Assembly (NCBI GenBank): GCA_046329585.1
Contig: JAXLUI010000001.1
Location: forward strand, 1,550,001 to 1,614,000
DNA length: 64,000 nucleotides
Source: DLKC01 sp002478885
GTDB taxonomy: Bacteria; Bacteroidota; Bacteroidia; Chitinophagales; Chitinophagaceae
Reading direction: 5' to 3'
Shown: positions 26,379 through 35,794 of the stretch, one piece after another
Layout: each line of letters begins with the position of its first letter
Position numbering within the stretch: the first letter of the stretch is position 1
Translations under genes and position numbers: made by a program
Notes under the pieces: model-generated
The model's input: the letters and a program-made list of their open reading frames with translations, nothing else
Database searches by the model: none
What the model was told of the DNA's origin: nothing

Positions 26379-26418
26379 TTGCAGATGAGTCGACACCCAA
26401 ATAATTAAACATATTGAG

Positions 26419-29067
26419 TTATGAATTGTCAAGCCCGGCGAGCGGCATTTGCACATCGAGTGTAAAACCTTTAAGGGGCGAGGTTTTTACTTTGACCTTG
26501 CCACCAAAAACACTGATACGGCTTTCGACGTTTTTAAGCCCGATACCTTTTGTTTTTTTATCCAAATCTGCGCCAGTACCATCATCGGCAATAATAAGCC
26601 GGAAATTGCTGTTTGCCGTAGACATAAACACATTCACGAGGGTGGCTTTGGAATACTTGATGATATTGGTGTATTGTTCTTGTATAATGCGGTAAACGGC
26701 TAGTAACTGCTGCCTGAGAAGCCGGTGAGCGGTAAAACCAAGCTTATTGCATTCTACCCGAAGGCCATTGACCCTTAACATGTTTTCGGTAAGCACTTCT
26801 ATTTGTGAAATAAAATTTTCACTGTTCAGTTCAGGGGCAACCAGTTCATGGGCAATGCGCCTGTTTTCATTGATCGCGTTTTGTATGTTTTCCATGCTTG
26901 CGGAAACGAGGCTGCTATATTTCCATGGATCCTTCTTAACCATTGCCAGGTACATCTTTGTACCGACAAGAATCTGGTTTACGTTATCGTGCAGTTCCTG
27001 GCCGATGTTGTTTCGTTCATTTTCCTGGGCCTGCAAGGCGGTTTCGGTTAATTTAGTCTGCTCCATCCGTTGAGCTTCGGCAAGAGCGATTTCAAGTTGT
27101 TTGTTTTCGGTAACGTCATGTACGATGCCAAATAACGTGGCGGGCCTTCCTTCTGCATCAAACTCGTACCGGCCTTCGGAGTAAACATACCGCTCCTCGC
27201 CATCTTTGCGAACGATGCGAAAATTAGCGGAGAAGACGGAAAGTGTTTCCGCTGATTTTTGCACCAGTTCGGCCACTCGTTCTCTATCGTCGGGGTGAAT
27301 GCTCGCCAACCATTCCTCGTTTGATTCCGGGTATTCATCTTTACCAAGGCCGTAGATTCGATATGTTTCATCTGACCAATAACCCTTGCCCGTTCTAAAG
27401 TCCTTTTGCCAGCTGCCGACGGGGGCTACCGACTGGGCTTGGTTAAGGTGAAAACGACTTTGTTCAATTTCCTGCTGGGCTAGTTTTCTATCGGTAATGT
27501 CGCGGATAAATGCGCAATAAATATCCTCCGTATTGTCTTTCAGCGTTACCATGAACAGCTCGATAGGAAATTCGGATCCATCCGCACGTCTGGCACTTAT
27601 TTCAAACAACTTATTGAGCATAGTGTTGTTGACGACGCCATCCCGGTGCTGAAACTGGTCTAAATGGTTGTTTTCCAATTGTTTTGGAATAATGGTATCC
27701 ACGATACTTTTACCAATAATATCCTTGAGGTTCCAGCCAAAGAGCTTTTCTGCCTGCTGATTCCAAATTGTTATTTTCCCGTTCATATCGATCCCAACGA
27801 TTGCATCGAGTGCAGAGCGCAGTATCTGGTCTTTTGTTTCCTGGAAATTTCTGGCCGAGATCTCGGCCTTTGTTTTTGCCGTAATATTTTTAATGATCGC
27901 AGAAACACCATTTTGAGAAGGATAAACGTGATTTTCAAACCACCAGTCCCGCTCTTTGTCGTAGTCAATATTGTAATAATATTGCTGGGTTTCCATTGCG
28001 GTGGTTAAAGCGATATATGTATTGGTGCCAATAAGACGTGGGTATTCTTCCCAGATTACCTTTCCCTGGAGGTCTTCGGGCCGGCGGCCTATTGCGCGTG
28101 CAGCCTGTGCATTTACATAGGTAAACCGCCATTCTTTATCCAGTGCCGTAAAGCCCTCTGTAATACGCTCTACAAGGTGCCGGTATTTTTCTTCGCTCTT
28201 ACGAACAAATTCATCGGCTTTCACCCGTTCGGTCACATCGTGAAAATTAAAAACATAGGCCCCTATTTCCTGAACATCCAGCAGGTTGATCAACTTACCT
28301 TCCAGGTTGACATACTTGCCATTTTTATGTTTGAGCCTTACGGAGCAATCTGTAGGTACACCAGGGTTTTGGGTAGCAAATTTTACAATCTGCGTTGCTC
28401 TTTCAACATCGCCTGGATGAACATTCTGCATGCCATTCATTCCAATGATATCCTGGTCTGTCCAGCCCACAATTCTTTCGGAAGAAGGGCTACGGTAAAT
28501 AACGTTGAACGATTTATCTATCAGCGTAATAACGTCAAAACTGTTCTCAAGCAGTTTAAGGTATGGGTTATCAGAATTGTAAATGTCATGTTCTCTTTTT
28601 ACCTCATTTGCTGTTACAGCGATATTGTTTTGCAATAAATCCCCAATCGCGCTAGCCGAAGCAATATCCTTTATAATAGCTGAAATAAAGTGTGGGTGGC
28701 CATTTTCATCCTTTATTGTTTTAAGACAAATATTTCCTGTAAAAGACGACCCATTTTGGTGCTTAAACCTAAGGTGTTTGGTGGTGGTGGTATTTGACAA
28801 AGTTTGCTGGAACAACTGCTGCCACTCATGTTCACCCAATGCCGTAATTCCAAAATTCCAAAGTCTTTTGCCCAACGCCATGTCGCTGCTGCAGCCAAAA
28901 TGCCGCTCAGCGCCGCTATTCCAAAAAAGAATTTCCCCGCTGGTTTTTACGCTTATAATTGGTTCGCTGAATTGACTGAGTAGTTCTTCCGTTATTTGCC
29001 CGGGCTGCAACCGTCCGGCGCTGTCGTTTAGCTCTGTGGTGATTTTGTTGTTGACGAGGGGGTTCAT
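26419..29067 (-). CDS. Multi-PAS sensor histidine kinase (HisKA_3 type, orphan)
   Basis: An 882-residue soluble kinase with no membrane segment. Five PAS units follow one another at about 27-142, 160-285, 288-405, 408-530 and 535-660, the last with a PAC segment RIVRKDGEERYVYSEGRYEF. The dimerisation domain is HisKA_3, phospho-His in NNIGQELHDNVNQILVGTKM near residue 690. The HATPase domain ends IADDGTGADLDKKTKGIGLK with GIGLKNVESRI. Kinases of this type usually work with LuxR/NarL-family regulators, but none is near. It splits the ALDH7-DUF1338 pair from the kinase/phospho-lyase fusion gene, so it could sense a related signal, which is speculation. Confidence 0.9.
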   Translation of the reverse strand: MNPLVNNKITTELNDSAGRLQPGQITEELLSQFSEPIISVKTSGEILFWNSGAERHFGCSSDMALGKRLWNFGITALGEHEWQQLFQQTLSNTTTTKHLRFKHQNGSSFTGNICLKTIKDENGHPHFISAIIKDIASASAIGDLLQNNIAVTANEVKREHDIYNSDNPYLKLLENSFDVITLIDKSFNVIYRSPSSERIVGWTDQDIIGMNGMQNVHPGDVERATQIVKFATQNPGVPTDCSVRLKHKNGKYVNLEGKLINLLDVQEIGAYVFNFHDVTERVKADEFVRKSEEKYRHLVERITEGFTALDKEWRFTYVNAQAARAIGRRPEDLQGKVIWEEYPRLIGTNTYIALTTAMETQQYYYNIDYDKERDWWFENHVYPSQNGVSAIIKNITAKTKAEISARNFQETKDQILRSALDAIVGIDMNGKITIWNQQAEKLFGWNLKDIIGKSIVDTIIPKQLENNHLDQFQHRDGVVNNTMLNKLFEISARRADGSEFPIELFMVTLKDNTEDIYCAFIRDITDRKLAQQEIEQSRFHLNQAQSVAPVGSWQKDFRTGKGYWSDETYRIYGLGKDEYPESNEEWLASIHPDDRERVAELVQKSAETLSVFSANFRIVRKDGEERYVYSEGRYEFDAEGRPATLFGIVHDVTENKQLEIALAEAQRMEQTKLTETALQAQENERNNIGQELHDNVNQILVGTKMYLAMVKKDPWKYSSLVSASMENIQNAINENRRIAHELVAPELNSENFISQIEVLTENMLRVNGLRVECNKLGFTAHRLLRQQLLAVYRIIQEQYTNIIKYSKATLVNVFMSTANSNFRLIIADDGTGADLDKKTKGIGLKNVESRISVFGGKVKVKTSPLKGFTLDVQMPLAGLDNS

Positions 29068-29322
29068 AACGTTGCTGTTAAGACTGAGTTTTTGTCCCCG
29101 ATTCTCTTAGCAGTTACAAAAGAAGTAAGTATTCAGAGTTCAAAACATGACTTCAAATAGTGCAGGTATATGATTTAAGTCAGTTTTTGAATTTAAGATG
29201 TATTAGTACTGATATAATAATGACCTCCCGTTCAATATTTTTCTCAAAATGCCCATAAATGTTGCACAAGAACTATGCTTCAAAAATCCCTGACTCAGGT
29301 AAGTAGAGCCGGTAGCCGGCAT

Positions 29323-29343
29323 CGGATGCTTTGGCAGCATCCG
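29323..29343. terminator. Hairpin downstream of the fusion gene, possible terminator
   Basis: CGGATGCT and AGCATCCG form an 8-bp stem around TTGGC, 18 bp past the stop codon of the fusion gene. No good U-run follows on the minus strand, so termination is uncertain. Confidence 0.35.
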
Positions 29344-29360
29344 GCCATTTTCTTGTGTTG

Positions 29361-31658
29361 CTATAATTCATCAAGTGCTTTGCGCAGGTAACTCAGTAAC
29401 TCGCCAGCATTCTGTTTATTAAAAGGCATTGGCGGTTTTATCTTCAATACGTTATGGAGCGGGCCATCCGTACTAAGCAGGTAGCCGCTGGCTTTTACTT
29501 TTTCAACCACAATATCAATTTCAGGCAATGCCGGCGCCAGCGTATTCCTGTCTTTCACCATTTCGGCGCCGATGAACAAGCCATGACCGCGCACATCACT
29601 GATGATGGGATATTCATCCATGAGTTTGCGAAGCCCTTCCATCAAATATTCACCTGTTTCTTTGGCATGTTGCTGCATCTCCTCATCACGGATCACCTCA
29701 AGCACAGCAAGACCTGCCGCCATGGAAACCGGGTTGCCGCCGTAAGTATTGAAATATTCAAGCCCGTTATTGAAAGCGTCGGCTATTTCTTTTGTAACGA
29801 CAACTGCAGCAAGCGGATGCCCATTACCGATTGGCTTACCCATTACTACAATATCGGGTACCACATCCTGTAATTCGAAGCCCCAGAATTTATCGCCGAC
29901 ACGGCCGAAGCCAACCTGCACTTCATCTGCAATGCAAACACCGCCTGCAGCGCGAACATACTTGTACACTTCCCGGAGATAATTGGGCGGAAGCGGAATC
30001 TGCCCGCCCACCCCCAACAACGTTTCGCAAATAAAAACAGCAGGCACTTTGCCTTCACTTTTTAATGATTCAATAATGCGTTGCACATCGCCCGCATATT
30101 TTTCTCCTGCACTTTCGTCGCCGTACTTATAGGGGCCACGGTACATGTCAGGGTTCATTGCTTTATGTATCCACGGCATTTGACCGGAACCACCGCTGCT
30201 ATCGAATTTATACGGGCTCATTTCCATCGCCACTGTTGATGTGCCGTGATAGGCATGATCGAGCACGATAATATCTTTTTGTTTTGTGTAGTGACGACTC
30301 ATGCGCACCGCAAGATCATTCGCTTCACTACCGCTGTTGGTGAAATAACAAACGCACAGCGGCGGGGGCAATGTTGCCGTTAATTGTTTGGCATATTCAA
30401 CGATATTGTCGTTGAGATACCTGGTATTTGTATTGAGTGTAGCGATTTGTTTTTGCATTCGCTTTACCACTACAGGATGGCAATGCCCAACATGGCTGGG
30501 GTTGTTTACACAATCAACATAAGTATTGCCTTTATCATCGTATAAATATTGTAACGCCGCTTTTACAATCTTTAAGTGTTGCTTATAGCTGATGCTAAGG
30601 TTACCCCCAACGTGCTCCTTTCTTGCTGCAATCAACTGGTTGTAACCATCACTACTTAGGGCCTCTTTATATCCGCAAGCCCTCCTGAAACTATCCTGCG
30701 CTTTTAGCGGGTTAATGCGAATGAGCTTATACAATAATTCCCATGCCGGCTTTTCTGAAATAAAATGATGTTCATTGTTTGTTTCAATAGACGCGTTCCA
30801 CGCGGACTGTGTAACGCTTATGCAAAGCCTTGCTGCGATTAAGTAATAGAGCAACCCGAGCTCCTGTTCCGTTAAAGGGTACGCTTCGTGGTATCCTTTG
30901 ACCACAAGTGTAGCTGCATTCAAAGGATCGGCATGATTCATCATCGCGTAGGTACAGGCAACTGCAAGATTGTTGATGAGTGCCGTATAAACCATGTCGC
31001 TGAAATCAATCAGCCCGGTTACTTTATCGCCTTGCGTTAAAATATTGGTGTCATTTGCATCGTGGTGTAGGTATGCATGCCGCAACGTAGAAATAACTGG
31101 CAGCACTTCGGTTTCAAACTGCAGTAAAAAATAACCGGCAATACGCCTGCGTTCATGATCTTTAATGTGCTGCAATTTCCTGTTGGCATCGGCCGCGTTG
31201 CTGATATCCCATACATAGTAACGGTGCATGGCATTATGTGAGAAGTCTTGCAAGGCCTTGTCCATTTTGCCTAATACATTCCCAAGATCAACATGCAATG
31301 CATCGGGGCGCTCCTGCGCATTCACCCAGAATACGCCTTCTAAAAAACTGATCAGCCGGAGATAATATTTACGCCCATTTTTTTCCAGTATCGTCATTAA
31401 TTCCCCGGCATGATTCGGAATGTAATGAAAGAATTTTTCTGCCACCTCACTCTTCGATAGATGTTGCACGATTTTTACCTGCGCATCAAAAAATTCGTAG
31501 CTGTGCTCGTCACTTGCGGCTTTAAAAATATATTTTGTTCCATCACTTGCGGTAATCAAAAAATTGAATTCATATTCTCCCGTTAATGCCTTTGCCTTTG
31601 CATCAAGCAGGAAATATCTTTTTACCAGCGCTTCGGTTTCCTGTTCTGTAAAAATCAT
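29361..31658 (-). CDS. Fusion of APH/hydroxylysine-kinase-like domain and class III aminotransferase-fold phospho-lyase
   Basis: A 765-residue two-domain protein. Residues 1 to about 330 are an aminoglycoside-phosphotransferase-fold kinase with catalytic loop YLHHDANDTNIL (Asp200) and metal site GLIDFSD; WVNAQERPD and MDKALQDFSHNAMHRYYVWD recall hydroxylysine kinase (HYKK/AGPHD1). Residues about 345-765 are a PLP class III fold: NSGSEANDLA, DHAYHG, ADEVQVGFGRVG and the PLP Lys608 in MGKPIGNGHP, the form found in AGXT2L-type phospho-lyases. In animals HYKK and AGXT2L2 act in sequence on 5-hydroxylysine to yield 2-aminoadipate semialdehyde, the substrate of ALDH7, whose gene is nearby. Phosphoethanolamine is the main alternative substrate. 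Some bacterial homologues carry a peptidase domain between the two; none is seen here. Confidence 0.87.
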   Translation of the reverse strand: MIFTEQETEALVKRYFLLDAKAKALTGEYEFNFLITASDGTKYIFKAASDEHSYEFFDAQVKIVQHLSKSEVAEKFFHYIPNHAGELMTILEKNGRKYYLRLISFLEGVFWVNAQERPDALHVDLGNVLGKMDKALQDFSHNAMHRYYVWDISNAADANRKLQHIKDHERRRIAGYFLLQFETEVLPVISTLRHAYLHHDANDTNILTQGDKVTGLIDFSDMVYTALINNLAVACTYAMMNHADPLNAATLVVKGYHEAYPLTEQELGLLYYLIAARLCISVTQSAWNASIETNNEHHFISEKPAWELLYKLIRINPLKAQDSFRRACGYKEALSSDGYNQLIAARKEHVGGNLSISYKQHLKIVKAALQYLYDDKGNTYVDCVNNPSHVGHCHPVVVKRMQKQIATLNTNTRYLNDNIVEYAKQLTATLPPPLCVCYFTNSGSEANDLAVRMSRHYTKQKDIIVLDHAYHGTSTVAMEMSPYKFDSSGGSGQMPWIHKAMNPDMYRGPYKYGDESAGEKYAGDVQRIIESLKSEGKVPAVFICETLLGVGGQIPLPPNYLREVYKYVRAAGGVCIADEVQVGFGRVGDKFWGFELQDVVPDIVVMGKPIGNGHPLAAVVVTKEIADAFNNGLEYFNTYGGNPVSMAAGLAVLEVIRDEEMQQHAKETGEYLMEGLRKLMDEYPIISDVRGHGLFIGAEMVKDRNTLAPALPEIDIVVEKVKASGYLLSTDGPLHNVLKIKPPMPFNKQNAGELLSYLRKALDEL

Positions 31659-31664
31659 TTTATA

Positions 31665-31723
31665 TTTTTTTGTAACAAGCTTTTGTGTCCTGTAGCATCG
31701 CCTGTTGTGTCACTCACTTCAGC
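31665..31723 (-). repeat. DIR, type B, copy 11 (left arm of a head-to-head pair)
   Basis: Plus strand TTTTTTTGTAACAAGC (tail), GCATCGCCTGTTGTG and TCACTCACTTCAGC (core 31704-31717). It forms an inverted pair with copy 12, and its tail ends 6 bp from the fusion gene start codon. Confidence 0.85.
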
Positions 31724-31840
31724 GTTCTCTTATTGACTGATCAAAAGTGAATAATGAAATTACTGCGGTTACCATTATCGCTTATTCATCGGTACAAGTA
31801 AGCTTTCGCGTAAGCCAGCTTTCGAGTTGCCATCGGTTTC

Positions 31841-31899
31841 AGCAGCAGAGAGTGCGACGCAACGATGTTGCCTGTTCAACTGCTGCCCGGCCCACAAAT
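31841..31899 (+). repeat. DIR, type A, copy 12 (right arm)
   Basis: AGAGTGCGACGCAACGATG, TTGCC and the tail GCCCGGCCCACAAAT. The tail ends 6 bp from the stop codon of the glycosidase gene. Confidence 0.83.
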
Positions 31900-31905
31900 A
31901 CTGTC

Positions 31906-33963
31906 TTATTGCTTTGACAGATCCACTTTCACCGTTTCATTTGCCGCCGCAGTAAATACAAGTGTTTTTACCGAGGCGCCAGAGATAGTGATACTCACCC
32001 GGCCACTGTTAATACGCTCCACTTTTAAATCAAAACTATTGCCCATTGCCCTGATATTTTTCAACTCCATTTTATCCCAGTTTTTTGGAAGATGCGGGCT
32101 GCAATCAAAACTGCGAAAACCCGTTGGCCGCATACCAAACAATCCCTCGATATAGACCCGGCAATACAAACCACTCTCCGCTGCCAGATGGCGTTGCCCA
32201 CCTTCAGGGTAGGCCTCAACAGGATATGGCACATGCTCGCCCAGCAAGCGGCGCTGCGAATAGAAACGCAGGAACGGCAAAGCGGTTTCTGTTTCATTGG
32301 CCGCAAACAAACCACGCAAGGCATACAGCGATGAGCGATCCCAAAAAGTATTGTCGCCTGATTGTGTAAGCAAGCCATCTGAAGTAAATAGTTGTGGCGA
32401 CAGCAAGGCATTGACGGTGCCTTCCTTGCGGGTGAAAATGCCAACAGTCAGCGGAATGCAGATCCAGGAACGCAACTTATCATTGCCTTTGTAATATTGA
32501 TATGTGTTGAAGCCCTGCACATTGGCGCCAAAATATTTTTCTATCGCAAGTTCCAAAGCTTTTGCTTCAGCCTGGTAAGCTTTCACCTGCGCGGTTGGCT
32601 TGCCCAGCAACGCAGCCAGTTTCGCTGCCGAGTTCAGTGCGTCATAATAAAGGCTGCTTGTACACAGGTTGGCATCACCGGATGGAAACCTGCCTTCCAA
32701 TTCATCGCTTTGTGAGGCAACAACTCCTTCACTGTTGATTTTTCGTTTGCAATATTCGAGACACCACTCGATCAGTGGCCAGAGTGCAGCGGCGGAATCT
32801 TTATTACCATAGGTAAGGGCAAATCTTGAAGCGCCGTAAGCGATCATCGCCTGGTCGCCGCGGTCACCTGCGCCATTCCAGTAACCATCGCCTTCTGCGA
32901 TGATGGAGCTTGGAATAGGTTGGTAATCCGGGTTCATATAACCGGCGAAAAGCCGGTAGGCATTCATGGCCGACTTTACGCCTATGCCGTCGCCAAGCCA
33001 GGCAAAAAACGGGTTCACATATTCGGCCTGGTCGTTGGCCCAGATTGCAGCATAATAACTGAGCCCACCAGGGCCATGCATATAACCGGCTTTGGTTTTA
33101 TAAATACTTTCTGCGGCTCTTCGTTTAGCAAACTCAAATGCGGTGTTCAAAACAGTGTCTGGCGTAATTAATTGAAGGGCATTTTGAATTTGCATTATAC
33201 GTTGCATGCGACCTGACTCTTCCTGTTCAATGCTGGCGTTAACTGCGTGTTGCAGGTCGGCATTTGCCTGGTAAGTAAACGCGTAGGTGACAGAGTCGCC
33301 GGGGGCAATGGTTTTAGCGCCATCATTCACGCTGCGGATGACTAAACTGAACGGTGTTTTAAAAGCTCTTGATGTATCGAGCCTTATTTCTTTTTGCAGG
33401 TATGGCATATCAAACTGCACCGCTTCCATCGTATGGTTGATGAATGTACATTGCTCAATCGCCATCGGTTGTTCTGCAGATGGAAAAAGCACGCGCTTTA
33501 ATTCAATGCCTTTATTATCGCCGATAGAAATATTGGCAATCCATTCCCCATTGAGCCTGATATAATTTACGCTTTGTGGCAAAGGCTTTCTGCGTTGGCC
33601 GTTGATGAGGGCTGCAGTCAGTGGCTTTTGGTTGATAAAAAATGTGGGGAGTTCTTCATCGGTAATTTCCTGCATAAAGCTGGAGTGCGTATCGTTTGGC
33701 TTTACCCGGAAGGTTGGAAAAACAACGGTGCGTTTCAGGTGCAATTGTTTGGTGCTGTCAACTTCATATTGCAGCCAGAGCGATACTTTTTCACCGCTCA
33801 TCTCGATGTGATCTTTATGCGGCAGTTGTTTGTCAATATTCCACCGGATACTGTTCAAAGATTCAATTTGCCAACGATCGGTTTGTTGTGGCAATTGCAA
33901 TTGCTGCGGGAACACATTCACGCAAATAAGCAACGTGACTGAAAGAAGAAAATATCTGTTCAT
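31906..33963 (-). CDS. Secreted six-hairpin (alpha/alpha)6 glycosidase-like protein
   Basis: A 685-residue exported protein. The ATG at 33961-33963 gives a clean signal peptide MNRYFLLSVTLLICVNVFPQ; an upstream in-frame ATG (33984) would add seven polar residues and is less likely. A beta-sandwich N-terminal half is followed from about residue 280 by a helical barrel with motifs AGYMHGPGGLSYYAAIWANDQ, NPFFAWLGDG, EGDGYWNGAGDRGDQ and QSDELEGRFP, which resemble six-hairpin glycosidases (GH63/78/116-like clans). The acid residues in WANDQAEY and GAGDRGD are catalytic candidates. The substrate is unknown. It lies next to a GH29 fucosidase gene on the same strand, suggesting joint glycan degradation. 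Confidence 0.78.
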   Translation of the reverse strand: MNRYFLLSVTLLICVNVFPQQLQLPQQTDRWQIESLNSIRWNIDKQLPHKDHIEMSGEKVSLWLQYEVDSTKQLHLKRTVVFPTFRVKPNDTHSSFMQEITDEELPTFFINQKPLTAALINGQRRKPLPQSVNYIRLNGEWIANISIGDNKGIELKRVLFPSAEQPMAIEQCTFINHTMEAVQFDMPYLQKEIRLDTSRAFKTPFSLVIRSVNDGAKTIAPGDSVTYAFTYQANADLQHAVNASIEQEESGRMQRIMQIQNALQLITPDTVLNTAFEFAKRRAAESIYKTKAGYMHGPGGLSYYAAIWANDQAEYVNPFFAWLGDGIGVKSAMNAYRLFAGYMNPDYQPIPSSIIAEGDGYWNGAGDRGDQAMIAYGASRFALTYGNKDSAAALWPLIEWCLEYCKRKINSEGVVASQSDELEGRFPSGDANLCTSSLYYDALNSAAKLAALLGKPTAQVKAYQAEAKALELAIEKYFGANVQGFNTYQYYKGNDKLRSWICIPLTVGIFTRKEGTVNALLSPQLFTSDGLLTQSGDNTFWDRSSLYALRGLFAANETETALPFLRFYSQRRLLGEHVPYPVEAYPEGGQRHLAAESGLYCRVYIEGLFGMRPTGFRSFDCSPHLPKNWDKMELKNIRAMGNSFDLKVERINSGRVSITISGASVKTLVFTAAANETVKVDLSKQ

Positions 33964-34007
33964 GATGGAAGAAATCGTTGTCATCTTTTAAAAGAATACC
34001 AGGTGAT

Positions 34008-34067
34008 TTTTTGTTGAACCAGCTTTTGTTCTACTAATCGCCTTTCGTTGTGTCACTCACTTCAGCA
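34008..34067 (-). repeat. DIR, type B, copy 13 (left arm of a head-to-head pair)
   Basis: Plus strand TTTTTTGTTGAACCAGC (tail), AATCGCC and GTTGTGTCACTCACTTCAGC (34047-34066). It pairs with copy 14, about 110 bp further on. Confidence 0.87.
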
Positions 34068-34175
34068 CCCTGTTTGCTTGTGACCAGCTGCGCATAGTAA
34101 ATTACAGCTATATACCAATGATCGCAATACGGAAGCAGGGAATCACTTTTGCTGTTCACTGCTCATGTGAATACT

Positions 34176-34236
34176 GCAGCCGAAGTGTGCGACGCAACGA
34201 TGCTTAATTCATCTACTACAGCCTGGCCCATAAAAG
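34176..34236 (+). repeat. DIR, type A, copy 14 (right arm)
   Basis: GCAGCCGAAGTGTGCGACGC, CAACGATGC and the tail AGCCTGGCCCATAAAAG. The tail ends 2 bp from the stop codon of the fucosidase gene. Confidence 0.87.
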
Positions 34237-34238
34237 AA

Positions 34239-35687
34239 CTATGGCTGCTGCACTTTTAACACCCACACATGTTCGGTCGTCTTTTGCAGAGCGGCGGGAA
34301 TAATTATTTCCGTTCCGTTTGCAGTTGGCGACCACTTCAACATCTTTGTTGCGCCAAGCATTTGCACGGTTGTTTTCTTGCTGAAAGGGATTTTGTTAAT
34401 TGCGATTTTATCCTGTGGAAAACTGAAGAGGAAAACATATTGCGTCTTTCCATCTTTGCTTTGCGTAAAGCGGATGTTTTCGCCTTCGTCAAAAGAGCTG
34501 TATTTGCGGGTGCTGTAAATGGCTTCGCTGTTTACTTTCATCCATGCGCCGATTTCTTTTAATCTTGCGTAAGCAACGGGGTCCAGTTCTCCATCGGGGC
34601 CTGGACCAATATTCAGCAAATAGTTTCCTCCTTTACTAACAATATCGACCAGCTTTTTTATAAGTTCATCTGCCGGTTTATAAACATCGTTCGGAACAAA
34701 GCTCCAGCTATTGCCCATGGTCATACAGGTTTCCCACGGGTAAGGCAACCCCGTTTCGGGAATATGTTGTTCGGGTGTGAGATAATTCTGGTAAGGCCCC
34801 GGCACCGCACGATCAACCACAATAAGCCCGGGTTGCTTTGCCCTTGCTTCTTTTACAAGTCCGGCCATATTTATATCCTGGCTTTGTGTGTTGCGCGCCC
34901 AGCGGCTGTTTTCGTAAATTTCTGCAAGCGTTGTTTTTACCTCACTGTCGCTTGTCGGCCTTACCCAACCACCATCAAGCCAGAGAATATCTAGCCTGCC
35001 GTAATCACTCATGAGTTCGTTGATTTGCCCGTGAGTGTAGTCAATAAATTTTTTCCACTGCTCCGGGTGTTTCTGAATGGAATAGTTGGCGTTGCGGTCA
35101 ACTGCAGGAAATTGTTTCCACCAGTAATAGTCAGAATGCCAGTCAGGCTTGGAAAAATATGCGCCGATGAAAAAGCTGTTTTTCCTGAACGCGTTGAATA
35201 TTTCTTTAGTGACGTTGCTGCGTGGGTCGGAAGAAAAAGGACAAGACGGCCCGGTGATTTTATAGTTTGTGTATTTGGTATCGAACATGCAAAAACCATC
35301 GTGGTGTTTTGTAGTGAAAACGAGGTATTTCATACCCGCTTCTTTTGCTGCGTCTGCCCATTTGGAGGGATCGAATTTTGTAGGGTTGAAAGTGGTTTGC
35401 AGGGCTTCGTATTTCTTTACGTAGTCGTTGTAGCTTTCGGCCACGCCAGGTTTTCTTGCACCACTTGCCCAGCTAAGATCTTCAGGGCAAATACTCCAGC
35501 TTTCGACAATGCCCCACTGGCTGTAAGCACCCCAATGCATCAGCAGGCCAAACTTCATATCCTGCCATGCCTCCAGGTTTTTTTGAACAAGTGGATCGGG
35601 GTCGGGAAAGTATTGCTGTTCCTGCGCTGAAACAGCAGATGACACTTGCATGCAAACGACAAGTAAAAAGAAAATTATTTTCTTCAT
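34239..35687 (-). CDS. Secreted alpha-L-fucosidase (GH29)
   Basis: A 482-residue exported GH29 retaining fucosidase. The signal peptide is MKKIIFFLLVVCMQVSSAVS with cleavage near SAQ. Family landmarks: KFGLLMHWGAYSQWG, FTTKHHDGFCMFDTKYTNY, and DILWLDGGW near residue 235, whose second Asp is the expected nucleophile. A C-terminal beta domain (about 385-482) follows. The enzyme would release terminal L-fucose from glycans in the periplasm or at the surface. It is downstream of panB and upstream of the six-hairpin glycosidase gene on the same strand, with DIR pairs in the gap to the latter. Confidence 0.93.
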   Translation of the reverse strand: MKKIIFFLLVVCMQVSSAVSAQEQQYFPDPDPLVQKNLEAWQDMKFGLLMHWGAYSQWGIVESWSICPEDLSWASGARKPGVAESYNDYVKKYEALQTTFNPTKFDPSKWADAAKEAGMKYLVFTTKHHDGFCMFDTKYTNYKITGPSCPFSSDPRSNVTKEIFNAFRKNSFFIGAYFSKPDWHSDYYWWKQFPAVDRNANYSIQKHPEQWKKFIDYTHGQINELMSDYGRLDILWLDGGWVRPTSDSEVKTTLAEIYENSRWARNTQSQDINMAGLVKEARAKQPGLIVVDRAVPGPYQNYLTPEQHIPETGLPYPWETCMTMGNSWSFVPNDVYKPADELIKKLVDIVSKGGNYLLNIGPGPDGELDPVAYARLKEIGAWMKVNSEAIYSTRKYSSFDEGENIRFTQSKDGKTQYVFLFSFPQDKIAINKIPFSKKTTVQMLGATKMLKWSPTANGTEIIIPAALQKTTEHVWVLKVQQP

Positions 35688-35794
35688 GTGACCAAAGGTT
35701 TATAAACGAAAGATAAGCCGTTGCGCGAAAATGAAAAAAGGGTTTGAAATATTATTGATGCTCCCGGAGAAAAATCGTTTCCGCAAGCTTGGCT

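Larger units (their letters stand above)
26027..26418. other. Intergenic region with one DIR copy and one remnant
   Basis: A 392-bp gap between two minus-strand genes holding DIR copy 10 and a degenerate type B copy. The stretch between them (26113-26355) shows no gene or clear signal. Confidence 0.6.
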
